The notes beneath the pieces were generated by a model, which ran no database searches, was not told the origin of the DNA, and saw only the letters and a list, made by a program, of their open reading frames with translations. A DNA stretch of 64,000 nt. Source: Trochalopteron elliotii. Its lineage: Eukaryota > Chordata > Aves > Passeriformes > Leiothrichidae. How positions within the stretch are numbered: position 1 is the first letter of the stretch; every line of letters begins with the position of its first letter. This document shows positions 26,333-39,427 of the stretch, in pieces. The stretch spans positions 926,566 to 990,565 of the forward strand of contig JANPWX010000108.1 in NCBI GenBank assembly GCA_024734555.1, in the 5' to 3' direction. Position numbers and translations under genes: made by a program.

Positions 26333-26736
26333 CTTCTATGAAGGAAGGCTGGGAGTGTTCAGCCTGGAGAGGAGAAGGCTTGGAGGAATATCATCAATGT
26401 ATGTAAATACCTGATGGAGAGGGTGAAGAAGACAGAGACTCTTCCTAGTGGGCCCAAGTACAGGAGGCAATAGGCACAACATTGAAACACACAAAAATAG
26501 TCTGGACCATAAAGCAAGAATTCTCTTACTATGAGGTTGGCTGAACATGGCAAAAAGCTTTCTCAGAGATATTGCAGAGTTTTCATTCTTGGAGATACTG
26601 GAAACCTATGTGGTCACAGCCCTGGGAAAACTGTTCTAGGGTACCTTGCTTGAGCAGGGGCGTTGGACTTGATGACCTTGAGAGTTCCCTTCCAGCATCA
26701 TCCAGCATCATCATCCAACAGCATCCTTTGATTCTG
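26333..26736 (+). mobile_element. Second CR1 LINE, head-to-tail with the previous one
   Basis: A separate CR1 3' end starts at CTTCTATGAAGGAAGGCTGG, which corresponds to the CCTATGAGGAAAGGCTGAG point of CR1 ORF2, immediately after the tail of the preceding copy. It continues with GTTCAGCCTGGAGAGGAGAA, a decayed RGDLINVYKY-type region, CTTGGAGATACTGGAAACCT and GGCGTTGGACTTGATGACCT. It ends with CCTTCCAGCATCATCCAGCA and a short degenerate tail near TTGATTCTG. The sequence covered overlaps that in the first copy, so this is a second insertion or an internal duplication and not a continuation. Confidence 0.93.
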
Positions 26737-26740
26737 ATAT

Positions 26741-29700
26741 TTGTAAAATTATTCTTACCTTAATGCTGTGTTTAGGTAATACAGAATTAAAACAATTCAA
26801 GAAAAAAATGTCTGGCCTCAGTATGGATAACTTAAATTCAGAATTTAAATAGAAAATTAAGACAATAGGGGTGAAATATTGAGGTTGTTTTATATATGGG
26901 ATGCAAAAAGAGTTACCCTAAGTACTGCATTGAGTTGTGGATTTGCCATGCACAATAAGAAACTGTGATGTGTTAATTTAAAAATTTTGAAATGAAAATT
27001 TTATGAATTTTATTATGTATCACAAGAACTGATAAGCAGTGTATTTTTGTTAGATTATCAGAGGAATACTTTATATCAATAAGTGAACAATTTTCAAAGT
27101 GACAGCAGACAAATCAAGCTTGATTGTGTCAATCATTTATGAGATCAGCTGAAAAAATTCCTCAGTTTCTAAAACCAGCACTGTGAACAAAAAAAAAAGA
27201 TTTACCAATTTTATGTTTGATTTATCAGCACAGTTAAGTCTTTAAGAAACAGTACAAGACTTATATATTCCTTGGACTAGTTTGTAATAAACGAGAGTAG
27301 GAGCATCGGGATATGTGATGAGCCCATGGAATTTGATAATGTACTGAGGCTGCCACTGTGTAGTGCAAATTGGTCAACCTGGGAAATAGAGAAATAGACC
27401 AATTCTTTAAGAGTACAAATGATTTGGAATAAAGTGAAATGCATGCATAATCTAAGAAGCTAAAATCTCTTAGAATCTCTGGAGCACAACTATAGAGGGT
27501 GAAAGTCAATAATTTTCTACGTACAAACTATAGGTGCAGCAGAAAAAGTTCACACATTGATGCACTTGTGGCTCAGGAGCCCTCAGGTCATCTCAGACAC
27601 AAAGCTGGCTTCCCGTTCCCCAGAAAAAGTATATGTGTTTCAAACAAAATTCAAGTAATAACCGCCCCCTCCCCCCTCCCCCCCACATTTTTAAGCCTGA
27701 AATCTTTAACTGTAAGACAGAAGAAAATACTTGGTAAACCCCAAGATTTTATCGTGAGCTAAATGGACTTGGTGTGTGGATTAACTCTATGAGCAAATAG
27801 CTGTCTGGCAAATAAACTCTTTGAAACAGTATGATTAAAAATTAGCATGTTGGTTCAGAAGCTATGTATGATAACTTAAAAAAAGGTGCCAAATTTTCAA
27901 TAGAAGACATGAAGAAGAACTAAAGTTATTTACTAAGGACAGGGATGTTCTCAATAAACTACAGAACAGAGCTAAAAAAAGCCCCATTGTCCATGAGTCA
28001 TACCAATAAAGCACCCCATTCACCTGAAGACAGAGGTTAAGGAGAGTCATTGCAAGGTTCAATGAAGGTTAAGAGCAAGTATGCATGCTTGCTAGTCTCT
28101 TTGCATACAGAGGGTCCCCACAGAACTAAATAACTGTATTGAAAGGGAAAATTTTCTATTATTTTAATTGGAAAAATGGTTGGAACAGGTATTTAATTTA
28201 ACCTTTCTCTGAGCTTGCTTGCTCAGAGAGTTTTGGCATGTATCATCAGAAAAACTAAGTTTGCATCTTTTCCTGTTCAAACCTTGCTTAAAGAGATGCT
28301 ACTTTCCAGACTATTTGTTTATGCTTTGTTCCTGGGGTGCGTCACTAAAATGTGTTGTAAGAAAGTTTGATGTCACAACAGCTATTATTTCTGATAGTGC
28401 TTTACACCATGGGAAAACAGTTCAAAGTGTAACAAGAAAGAACCTAAGAAATATTCAGAGCATAAGCTAAGGCTATAGAAATAACAATTTAAAAATCTAT
28501 TTAATAGAAAAATATATCTGGCAAACTTAGCACAGCAAAAACTATAGGCAGGTTACTATATGAGGGAGGTGTCAAACATGCTTGTTCTCAAATACAAGAG
28601 TCACAAGTAAAGTTTTCTTAGGAGCAGTGAACTTTCTTTGGAACAGTGAACTACGGAGGATGACGTGCCCAGTTTGGCTGCTAGCAATTTGAGAGTGCTC
28701 TGATACAGAAGTATCTAATAGATACACCTCAGAATATCAATAAAGAACATAAGGAACTAAAGGCATCATTTCTGAAATAGGTGGGAAGCGAATTTAAAAA
28801 TTGTCTACAGATTCATGTAATAGGAGGCCTGACACAGTTCTTAGAGAATTTTTTTTTCAAAAAGAAAAAAAAAGCAAGGGAATTCTTCTACATAATGAGC
28901 TATCACTAAAATTGTTTGTCAATATGCTCAAATAAAGAAAGAAGCTGTAGTTTTAGTCTGCTGAAATGAAAGATTTCATGTCTTTTTAATGGAAATTCAG
29001 TGTAAGTGAACAGAACCCAATTACTGGAATTGTCAGATAAATAACAGAGTAAGGTTGTAGAGATTTATTTGTTTTTTAGGCACATATGTATGATTTTCAG
29101 CTTGAATACTAATCAGGAGGAGAAGCTGTATTGTAAATGCATGCTCCAGATATTTTTGTGTAAGAGGACAGCTGAGATAGATTATATACATGTCAATCTT
29201 TTATAACAGTAAATCTGTTTGGTCTTCCATGAAATATGGAAGACTATTACTAGAAATATTGCAAGGGATGAGACATACTAAAGAAACTATTGAAGTCACA
29301 GAGTATGGAGAGCAGAACATTTGTAGAATCTCGATTGAAAAATAATATCTGATTAAGAAAGGAATTTTTAGGGAGGTAACTGAGTAGTGATTCCTGAAAT
29401 ATTCAGGTAAAGGAAACACTACTTTTATTTTTTAATGTATATTGAGTGGATAATTGAAGTTTTAAAGTGAAGCAGCAAGCAGCATCTCCACAGTATGATG
29501 CCTAAGCTAGTAGAGTGCAGAGTTTTTTAACCTTTTTAAGGCTGTTATCCCAGGCTGAGACTGATGGACTGAGCTTTGGCCAGTAGTCAGTATGTCTTAG
29601 AGGCAGCTGGAACAGATTTTATCCAACACAGGGGTCAGTGTCATCCCACAGAAGTCACCCCTGCAGCCCCCCCTGCAAACCTTGCCAGCAGCACCTAATA

Positions 29701-30344
29701 CACTATTCTTTCTACATCTCACAATGCTTTAGAAATCTCAAATAGATCTCTCTTTTGAGGTGTATTTAGGGAAGAGAAAAATCTAGACCAAGGAGAGTGG
29801 ACATAAACTGATGGTCCAGCAAAATGTACTCTCAGATCAATATTGATTTCTGCTATTAGCCAAAAGAAATATCTAGGTTCCTAAATAATATATTGCTTCT
29901 CCAAACCAACCTTACATGAGATCTGCATCACTAAAGAAGACATCAGTGCAGGTTAATTAATCTCTGGTAGTAATATGTCATACCTACCACAGCAATATCT
30001 AACAGAGTAGTACTCTTTAGTGATTGTGAAGCGGAATGTTTCCGGAGAAATATGAGCAAGGCTTGCTCTTTCTGCTGCTGCAAACATATCTGAATTTGCA
30101 ATCACTCCTCTGCAGGCAAAATAATAAAGGGCTTGAAGAAGAAGCCAGACTTGGAAGATATTTCCTGTTGTATTATAGCACCAATCCAAAGAAACCTGGA
30201 CTGTGTCATCTATTGATATTTTGTGTACGATAAAAATGAAACCAAGTGGACCCTTTGGACGAATACTTTTAAGTTACAAGTTCCTCTCAGAAGAAATTGT
30301 AGTTTGTGTTTCTGTAGTGCTCTGTAAGGCTAGACACTGACTGT
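26741..30344. other. Non-coding AT-rich sequence, no gene recognised
   Basis: No gene or element could be supported apart from a C-rich tract at 27662-27684. A 9-bp inverted repeat with a 5-base loop lies at 29222-29244. The ORFs (60-87 codons) are scattered on both strands without domains. Confidence 0.75.
27662..27684 (-). other. G-quadruplex / i-motif candidate
   Basis: The + strand reads CCGCCCCCTCCCCCC, then TCCCCCCC. The minus strand therefore has G runs of 7, 6 and 5 separated by single A bases. The seven-G run can supply two of the four G triplets needed for a quadruplex with one-base loops. The C strand could form an i-motif. No promoter signals lie beside it. Confidence 0.75.
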
Positions 30345-30486
30345 GAGATTGCCTCGTTTGGTTAGGGCATGATGCTAGGGACACCTGGGTAGCTTGTTCA
30401 ATCCCCATGTGGGACTTTCACTTAAGAGTTGGACTTGAAGATCCTTGTGGGTCCCTTCCATCTCAGAATATTCTGTGATCTGTGAC
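30345..30486 (+). mobile_element. tRNA-Ile-derived SINE with CR1 3' tail (TguSINE1-like)
   Basis: The 5' part resembles a tRNA-Ile gene. TTGGTTAGGGCATGATGCTA (30357-30376) matches the Ile A-box region (TTGGTTAGAGCGTGGTGCTA). TTGTTCAATCCCC (30393-30405) matches the B box (GGGTTCGATCCCC). GTGGGA at 30409-30414 matches the start of the acceptor strand. It is followed, from about 30424, by a CR1 3' end: AGAGTTGGACTTGAAGATCC, then TTGTGGGTCCCTTCCATCTC and ATTCTGTGATCTGTGA. This tRNA-head plus CR1-tail design is that of TguSINE1 described in zebra finch, where the tail lets CR1 enzymes copy the element. CpG sites of the tRNA are mostly decayed to TG/CA, so it is an old copy. The family name is by resemblance only. 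Confidence 0.85.
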
Positions 30487-33400
30487 TGGTCTCTACTTAG
30501 TGTCGCTGTAGTTTTCAGTAATTTGAGTACTTACAAATGACACAAAGACAAGCTTCATCATTTTCACTTCATCTCCTAGATCATGAATCTTACCACAAAG
30601 AGCAATGAATAGAGTAATGTCAAATGACACCTTCTTTTTAGAAAAGATAGTAGCTTAACAAAATTCTCTAGAACACAAATGAGTCATCTCCTAGAGAGGG
30701 AACTTGTATTCCTCGTAATTACATTACTTGTAAAGAAGATATTTCTTTTATTTTCTATGCATTTTCATGTGCAACTAAAACAATGTTGCTTGCTTGAGTT
30801 TTTAAACAATCAATGCGTTCAGGAAAGGAATATTTAAGACAGCAATCAAAGATATGTTAGGCCTCTTGAAGAAGTTTCCGTAGTCTTTCAACCACACATT
30901 TAACTTGAACCAGGCCATAATTCTTGCCTGAAATCTTTGCTGCAGTACACTTTGGTTATGGTAATAAGTTTGGGTATCATATTTTACACTTTCACAACGG
31001 GAGAAATTATTGAAATTGAAGCCTAGTCTTTCTTGAGTGAAAAAGTGCCCTTTTCAAAAGTGACTACCAAAATATTGCCATTCTAAAATGTTAGAGTTAT
31101 TTGAATTCAGTGCTTGGGAGCTTTACTTGGAGTAGATATGTTTTATTATGGCAGAATGACATACTGACAGAGTGCTGCTAAGCCTTTGCTTTACACTTAT
31201 GAGGCCAGTCTTCTCGGGCTCCTTCCATGGAGAGTGAGTTCTCCAGGGTAATGGTGGCCTCCTCACTTGGGGTCATGTCCTGAAGCCCTCCCTAGTGATG
31301 CCCATCTCTTTTCATGACCTTGGGGGGTGGAGGGGTGAGGGGGTTCCAAAGCACTGAGGATCTTAAAGTCAGCATTAAAAAAATGCTTTTTACTTTCATA
31401 AAGTGAAACAGTCTTTGAGTAGAAATTCAGAGAATTTTCTGGTAATGATAACAAGTTTTTCCCCTCTCTTTCTGGTCCCATGCAGTTAATATATGATTTG
31501 ATCTATGTATGTATAATAAAATATATAACTTATGTGTTATAAAATATTTATGCTTTGCTCCCCTCAGGTTTGGAATAAGTTTTTGCACAATAGGTTTGTG
31601 CAACTATATAAATGATGAAAATTTGATATGATTTGCTCCTGTGGGTCTAAAAATGTGTATATAATTCTTAAAGCCAATATCCAAGTCTTAATACACTTGG
31701 CATCATAAAATGCTGTTTGTCAGGTATCCAAAAGAATGACTTTGGCAAATAAAAGAACACTGCAGCTTATAAACCAAAGAAAAACTAATATTTCTGTAAG
31801 TTAGTACAGCACTGAAAACACAATTTTGATAAGTGACTTCAAAACGTTTTTTCCCCCTTTCTTACATGGTGCTGCATTTGTGTGGTTATCTGCTCATGAT
31901 ATTCAATTCTTACTCGTAATAAACCCTGTAAATATGAGAAGTACATGTGTTTTTAGTTATTCTGGTTTTGTTTAATTTGTTTAATAAACAGGGGTTGTAA
32001 TCTCTGGAATAATAATAATAAAAAAATATTTGTTTCCTCATAAGCAAATGACAGGCAGGTGGAAAGGAAAACACAGTTGTCACCAACAGCTTTTTCAGAG
32101 CTTGTAGAAATACCATTAATTCTATATACATAAGATGGATTGAAAACTTTTATTTTTATACTATGAAAACTTGATTTTCAATAATTAAGGAAACAAGTGA
32201 CGTGAAGGAGAAAAAAATAAATAAATGCATGGAAGACATCCAAATTACAAGGAGCTAAGATAGAGTGGAAACCTATTGCAGATTAAATATCTATCCTATG
32301 GTATATGTATTTTCTTGGGTATAACAACTGGGAAGACTGGAGAAAAAAAATAGTTCTTCAAAATCTGTAGCTCGAGGAGCATAGCATTATGTCTATAAGA
32401 TCAAGGAAAAGTAGATTAGCATTTTTGGGTCATTTGATTTCTTGTTATAACATTTGAACTTCTTTTACTAAAAAATGGCAAGTTCTGACTCTCACAACAG
32501 AGAATTATAGAAGTTTATTGAGTGAGATCTGTGTTTTGAGAACAAATATGTCCTCTTTCCCCATTTTCTGCATTAAATATTTCTGATGTCACAATCAGAC
32601 AGATGTGAAATTTAGATTATTCACTTAGAAGTTGTTCATTTTATGGTTATTAAGCCTAAATGCTGTATAAAAAGAAAACAGCTTTGATTCAACAGACTAA
32701 ATTTTGAGCCAGAGAAATCTTGCAGTCATATGTAAAAGAAGACCAAAGAATTACAACTGAAATTTAAAAATTAAATTTATTACCCTGCTTTGGCTGAAAG
32801 TGCCTGAACTAAGAAGGCATACATTTTGGGATAAAAATGTGTTTTCTATTGGTACAGATCTGATCATGCCAAAGAGTGACAAAGTATTTAGAGCTGCACT
32901 GAGAATGAAATAAATAATTGGCATCTGATGGTTTAGCTTCCAAAGGCTCTTTCAAAAGCTCCCACCAGTACCACCCATTAATTTGCGCTTTCTGTATGAG
33001 TTACACTTCCAAGTACGGACTTTTGCAAAAGTGGATTGTTGTGAATATTTGAGAACCTCATCGCTGACCTGGCACAACTGATAAACTGAGATTTATCAAG
33101 AAGTCAGGTATCTTTTCTCTGAAGTAAAATCTGATGGTACCCCTCTTAACTTTCTACCTCTTCCCTATTACCAGAGGAGACTTGCTTTTCCCTATTACCA
33201 CAGAAGTGAAGTAAGAAATTCATCCTTTGATCATCTGTTTCTTAAATGTTGCCTTTCCCCATTCTTACATAGTTGGAAATTAAAAAGAGGAGTGATGAAA
33301 TTACCATATCTGAAGAAAAGTCAAATAAGTTACAGAGGACAAGATTGCATTAGTTCTGAAATATGCAGATAATAGTGATCATAAAGCTACAGAAAAGCTT

Positions 33401-33957
33401 TCAGTGGATCTTGAATATAGAGGCTGGTGAGAAGATCATCTTTAATTTTTCCTTCCTGAACTTCAATGTGTCTCTAAATGGCATGTCTGAATTTGATGAA
33501 TTTTCAAAGAAATGTTCTGTTCATCCATGACATCTATTTCATTGCCCTGGATTCTTTTTCTCTGTAATAAAACCAGCTGGAGATGACACACAAGAAACAA
33601 AATCTTGTAATCTAAAAGTATTAAATATATATCAATGTTTTTTCAGCAATTTTCTCTGTGCCAACTTGTAATGACTATAAGTATTATTTTCTCCAATAGA
33701 TTAATTAATTAATTTTCCAATGCATGAAAATTTACTAAAACATTCGACATCAAAGTGTGGGGTGATTGGGCGGCATGATTTGAAGTTCTTTTGTGTTAAT
33801 TTCCTTGTACATTTGTCCTTTTTCTAGCACAAAAGTTGACATAATTTCTGAAAAGAAGTAAAACAGAGAAACAAAAAGTTCAAGTCTATTGTGACAAACT
33901 AGAGTAGACTTAGGAAAGTTGTGAATTTTAGACATTATTTAAAATTTATTGTCTGGG

Positions 33958-33974
33958 TTTTTTTTTTTTTTTTT
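33958..33974. repeat. Poly(T) tract
   Basis: Seventeen consecutive T. On the minus strand this is an A17 run, but the sequence beside it shows no retroposon that could own it as a poly(A) tail. Confidence 0.93.
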
Positions 33975-35649
33975 CTTTTGCTTATGGTTGTTATAAATAA
34001 ATTTATGTAGCTTTTATAAAAATAGTTAAAAAATTCCACCTGTTATTTGTATTATTTTCATTTTTATTTTGTTACTGAATATGTACACGGTATGATGGTC
34101 ATGTCATTGGGTGAATTCAAGTTATAAATATATGTTAATATTTTAAAACAAACCCCAGAAGAACTTATATTGAAATTTATGACAGACTGGAAGTTGCTTT
34201 ATTTTCTTCTGCATTTGTCCATGTAACAGTGACAAATGACCTGACTGAATTAATGGGTCATAATAATGTCAGCACTGTATTTTTATTTTTAATTGTGAAA
34301 TCCGTGGTGAGTGGAGGACTGAATTGTATAAATACATCTTGTTAAGCGAGAAAAACTCCTCTGTCACATGGTCAGTGTTCACCTGGAGGGTGTACATGCC
34401 AAAACATGAAAACACAACAATGCAGTATATGTACTGCAATTAAAAAATACCACATGGAGGAGAAGGAGCAATAACGACATCAAGACAGATTTACTTGTTC
34501 TGTATTCTTCTCCCTTAGAGATCACATTGCTTAAACTTAAAATAATCAACATAAACATCTGTGCATTATTTATAGTTGCTTTGATCACTGTTTCATAATT
34601 TTAGGATCCCTCAAACTCTGGTGGGATCTTTCTGGCAGACAGGGAGTTGTGGTCATTGCTTCATTGAATATTCCACCCTGCTTCAGGCAGTGGAGTCCAG
34701 CACATTTTTTCAGGAAGTGTGGAATGGAGACAACATGATGAGGGATGAAACTGTAATGTTCAAACATTGCAAAACTTCCTCAGACAGAGTCATCTTGATT
34801 CTTTCTCTTTTTTCTTCCTTTTTAAAAAAATAACGTTATTGAGGGTCAGCAAGTTGCTGCTCATTTTAAAAGGTAACATAGAAATTTGCTTTAAGGCCAT
34901 AACAAAATAAAATTTGCCCCAACAGTTTTGTGGCTGCTCGATATCTTGGATTTAAACAATTTGGATACAATTTAATTAGTTACCCATCATTTTCATATAG
35001 AGGGAGCACCCATGTGCAGTCTAGGAACATTTATTTCAGGCTCTTTCAGTTGTTTTTAGTAGTTTTTCAGTGTAAATTAGAAAAAAAAGTTTTGTTTTTA
35101 AAGGTAATATATCTAATAACATACATATTACAGATATAAGATCTGAATTTTTAAATTAGGGTAAAGCAGAGTGGATATTTGCATTAGAAACACTAAAGAA
35201 CAAACAACTCTTATATGTTGCTAGCACATTGCTTTCACTAAAACATTCTGTAAATACCGTAATTCGTGCCTGGACCTGACACATGGTATATTATCTTTTG
35301 CTTAATTAGTGGCATTTTTAGTTTCTTCTCTACGTCTCCCGAAGTGAAAATTCATTTCAAAGTTTTATGAGATGTCAGACTTCCTCTAACAGTGTGAAAA
35401 AACAGCTTGGAGGCTTTAAGTAAAAGGTTTTGGGTCATGATTGACACAGTACAGTAGGTCATATACCCCCTAGACAAGCAATAAATTCTGAGCTATACTA
35501 CAAAATACAGGTGTTTTTAAGGAAGATTCTGACTGGATAATTTGTGAGCATCAGCCTATATATCAAGTGTAGCAGAATTTAATGGCTTGTGAAGAATCTT
35601 TCTCTGCTGGATGTGCCCAGGAAAGAGATGATGCTGTGTGTGTGACAAT

Positions 35650-35960
35650 GAATTATATCTAACTGCTGGAAATGGGGATTACAGATTACACTGATGAAAA
35701 ACACAGCCATCACTCAGACAGACTTTGACAGGACCTTCCAATCAAAATTCCATTTTCTGGCCCCGGTGGATTAATTTACAGGAACACAAATGCACAAAGT
35801 TTGAAGTCCTATTGATGAACAAATCACATCCTCCTAAACAAACCTGGATAAAAAAAATCTCTTGGGAATGTCTGTTTTGTTAATGTAACCAGTGTAGGAG
35901 ATGATGGAAATGCGTTTACACAAAACACTTTGTATTGTGGTGTCAGAATGCTCTCATTGA
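35650..35960. other. Candidate conserved non-coding element
   Basis: The block is repeat-free and evenly composed. It contains several homeodomain- and TALE-type sites (GGATTAATTTA near 35768 and TTGACAGTTATTAC near 35957-35970), and no long ORF crosses it. It is flanked downstream by a C-rich run, CCTCCCTCTTCCCCCCAGCC. This is a pattern call only; conservation was not tested. Confidence 0.2.
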
Positions 35961-38504
35961 CAGTTATTACATTCCTCCCTCTTCCCCCCAGCCCCAATAT
36001 TTTAATATAAAAGGTATTTTGGTACCATGAAGATGCATTTTTGTGTTTTCCTGGCTATTCTGTAGCAGTTAGAGATGGATAGACATTTTTTGCTTGGTTC
36101 AAATTTTGAACTACTGGTGGTGTATGGAAACTACTTTTTGGTTCCGTACCCTGCTTTTCTGTGACATACATTTTCTGCCTTCTTTTGGCATAATTACAGC
36201 TATTTACATGAAAAGAGAGGGTGGCGGAAGGGGTGGACTTAGAAATCCAACTACTCTTGTTGTTTACTCTTTGCATAAAGTCATAATCCCTGATGAAGTA
36301 ATCAGCATTTCTGCAACAGCATATCATTAAAGTTGCACAAAGGAAGTGGCACTTCAGGGATTCTTATCTGAAAGGATTCCAGAAGCTGTTACCTGGTGGC
36401 TGACTTCAACGGGATACGGAGACAGCCAGAGTGTCTGACTATCAGAACCACTTTCCCTGAAGACAACCAGTAAAATTGCCATTGTTTTCAATGAAGCAGA
36501 ATGATACCCTCAATGAGAAAAAGGAAATGAATATCGAAGAAACAAAGATGCTACTTTCATGCAAATTGCTTTACTAATAAATAAAAAAGGAGGAATTAGA
36601 ACCAGGAAATATAGGAGATAAAGAGAAACTGTTGTCTGAATTAATGCCTTTCAAATTTTCCAATGAGGCATTTACTTAGCATTTAGTAGCAATGTTCATT
36701 ATACTTTGATAATTATTTAGAGCTTTCTCCCTCACAAACTGCACATAGTGAAAGACTGTATCATGGTTCACTAGTTAGGGATTCTTTTGCACCATTATGC
36801 AAAAACGAATAAAGAGTAGTTTTTCTAGGAAGAAGGCTGGGAGACTGTGAAATAAAGCAGCTCAATTAGAGGAGACCTGAAGTTAATGGGAGTGTGTTCT
36901 GTAGGACATGTGTATTTTAAATTAGTGTGTTCTGAAAGAATAATCCAAATTTAATTAAAACTGAAAAAGCAACACCACAACCACACCTCCTCCAAGGCAA
37001 AACTGTAAAATCTTCCCTTGCTGTCTACCCACCACAATACCAGCCAAAAGGAAACACAAGTAAATTGGATGGTGTATATCCAGCGAATGTTTCAAAAGCC
37101 AATGCTTATGAACTACTACTGTGGAGTAACACTAATGTTACTTGTCTTGCCTTCAATTTCTGTTACCACACAGTTTTTTTAAGTTACTTGAAGCTTGTAA
37201 CTTGAAGGAAAACCTGAGATTGTAACATCTAAAAAGACCAAGCTCTGTATTGACTGAGCTAATTTTTTACATTATGCTCAATTTATGCATGTATTTAGTC
37301 AATATATTGCACTGATAAGGTGAGACAAACTCAAACAAATAATAAATACTGATGAAACTGTACATATCTTAATAATTGACAAAGAAAAAAATATATGTGC
37401 AAAGTTCAGTGTTCAGTGCCTAATGGGACGTCTTTACTCATTATACTACCTATTGAGACAGACTGATTTTTTTGTCTACATTTTTATAAAGATGTACTAT
37501 TTGATACTAAAAGTCAAACTGAAGGGAAGAAAAGTTTTAATTGCATTATATTCTTTCAAAACTCAGAATATGCAAAGAAATATTTCATTCCCTTTAGGTT
37601 TTTTTCCCTATCACTAATTTGTTCAGAGCACTTATTAGAGCCTACCTATTTTGTTTCAACTTGACCCAGTCAAAGCAGTTTGAAGACATTTACAGTGATG
37701 AAGAGGGAGCTTCAATTAACCTTCTTGGCTGAGATATTTGATATGCATGAGTTACTATATAACAGCTTAATTATCTAATACTCTTTGTAAAAGATTTCTA
37801 ATAAAGAATGGAATTGATTTATATATTATGAGAGGATAATAATTTATTTAATTCCTCATCAAATTTCTTTTGCCAAAACGTATGTATATTAATGACCAAT
37901 CTAGGGGACCAAGACCAATAGTCAGGACCTGACAACTTTTGAACCCTCTGTGTTTTGGTAGCTTTGCTTTGAAGGAGAAGCAAAACTGCTTATAACAAAT
38001 AACCAAGTTCCCCAGAATGGTACTGCAGGTCAGAACGCGTTAGGGCTGTAGACATACATTTTAATTTTTATTCTGGAGATCCATTATCATAATTTTTACC
38101 ACAATACCTAAAAAGATAGAAAAATTGTATTTTTTGAAATTAATTTTACAGGATTTAATTGATATTTCTTATACATATTTTTAATGATGTTATTTACTTC
38201 TATTATTTTTATGTCATTTGAGTTAACATTTTCATTGTCTTTAATAAGAATATAAATATATATGTTTTCTTAAAGATTGCATACTTGTGAAAGCAAAAAT
38301 AGGAATAGATTTGGGCTCAACCATGCAAAAAAATCATAATGTTTCAGACTAAGTCCTGGTTTGTCTCAGTCCTGATGTAATCTAGGGCCATTCTTAACAT
38401 GGAATAGTGAAATTTCTAGTGGCCCATTACAACCATAGTAGTGATACAGTGTTTTTCTTTACTGGATCCACTGTCCAGCTTTTTACTGATAACAATAGTT
38501 ATCA

Positions 38505-38596
38505 GATTGCAAAGGAGGAAACTGAGGAACCAAAGAATGGAATGATTTCTTGGAGCCGGTAACAAAGAAAGTCATCAGTATTAGGGTTTGATTCCT
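38505..38596 (+). mobile_element. MIR-type ancient SINE remnant (probable)
   Basis: GGAGGAAACTGAGG at 38514-38527 is a hallmark of MIR (GAGGAAACTGAGGCACAGAG). What follows lines up with the rest of the MIR core: TGATTTCTTGG for the 'aagTgacTTGcccaagg' part, then GTAACAAAG, AGTCATCAGTATTAGGGTTTGATTCC for 'AGctAGTaagtggcagagctGGGaTTtGAaCCC'. The order and spacing fit, but divergence is high, as expected for an element that predates the amniote radiation. The tRNA-like head is not visible. Confidence 0.5.
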
Positions 38597-39427
38597 TTGT
38601 TATCTGCATTGCTTACATAATATTTTTTTTGTTTGTTTCTTGGGTTGGTTTGGATTGTTGTTGGTTTTTAAAAAAAATAATTTTATTTTTATATTGTAAA
38701 AGACTCAAGTCTGAGAACCGTGGTCTTAAAAAGAGTTAAAAATATATCTTAAAAAAAAATTAAAAAAGAAAAAAAAACCCAGAACACTAGTCAGCAGATG
38801 AGAAAATGGAAGTAGCCAGGGTGAAATCCCTGCTGAAGCTGATGTGAAATTCGTTGATATCTTCTGGGAATCCAGAATTTCACTGTTAAGAGAGGTGGTA
38901 AGAATTAAATCCCCAAACAACTGGAAAGGGTAGTTCAAAGGTGACATTTAGAAGGAGGCTTGGGAAGTGAGTATAGGAGCAAGAGGAAGTAGAAAATAAT
39001 GATTCAGAGCTACAAGCAAGAGTAGGCTTGCACAGATATTGAAAGGTGGGAAAAAATGAGACAAAACCATCTCTCATCACTAAGACAAAGTAAAGATTAA
39101 TATTTTTTGCATGAAGGCTTATGGTTTTTCACTCCTTTGAAACATGGTTCCCTCTCCAGTAATAAAGATGATAGGCATAAATCCTTCACAAGACAAACAC
39201 AGATAAAGGAGGTTTGCTAAAACTGATCATAAATGACTTTTAATTTTCTAGAAAAATAGAATATTATTATTTAGTTATTCAGACATTTTACTTAATTGTT
39301 AAAAGCTTGTTCCAGCAAAATCCCCAGAATCTTATCTTTTGTGCATTTCATATATAAAATATCTATCAAAACCATTCCCTTCCTTTCAGGAGACAGTGTT
39401 CACTATGATTTGACTTAGTTGCCCCAG

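Larger units (their letters stand above)
30487..38504. other. Non-coding AT-rich sequence, no gene recognised
   Basis: No gene is supported. A G-rich stretch at 31320-31344 has only three G runs of three or more and is a weak quadruplex candidate. A 17-T run lies at 33958-33974. A more complex, evenly composed block at 35650-35960 may be regulatory and is listed separately. ORFs are short and lack domains. Confidence 0.75.

Noticed and set aside
31320..31344. G-quadruplex on the + strand
   Set aside because: Only three G runs of three or more are present, and the fourth is GG, so the motif is weak.
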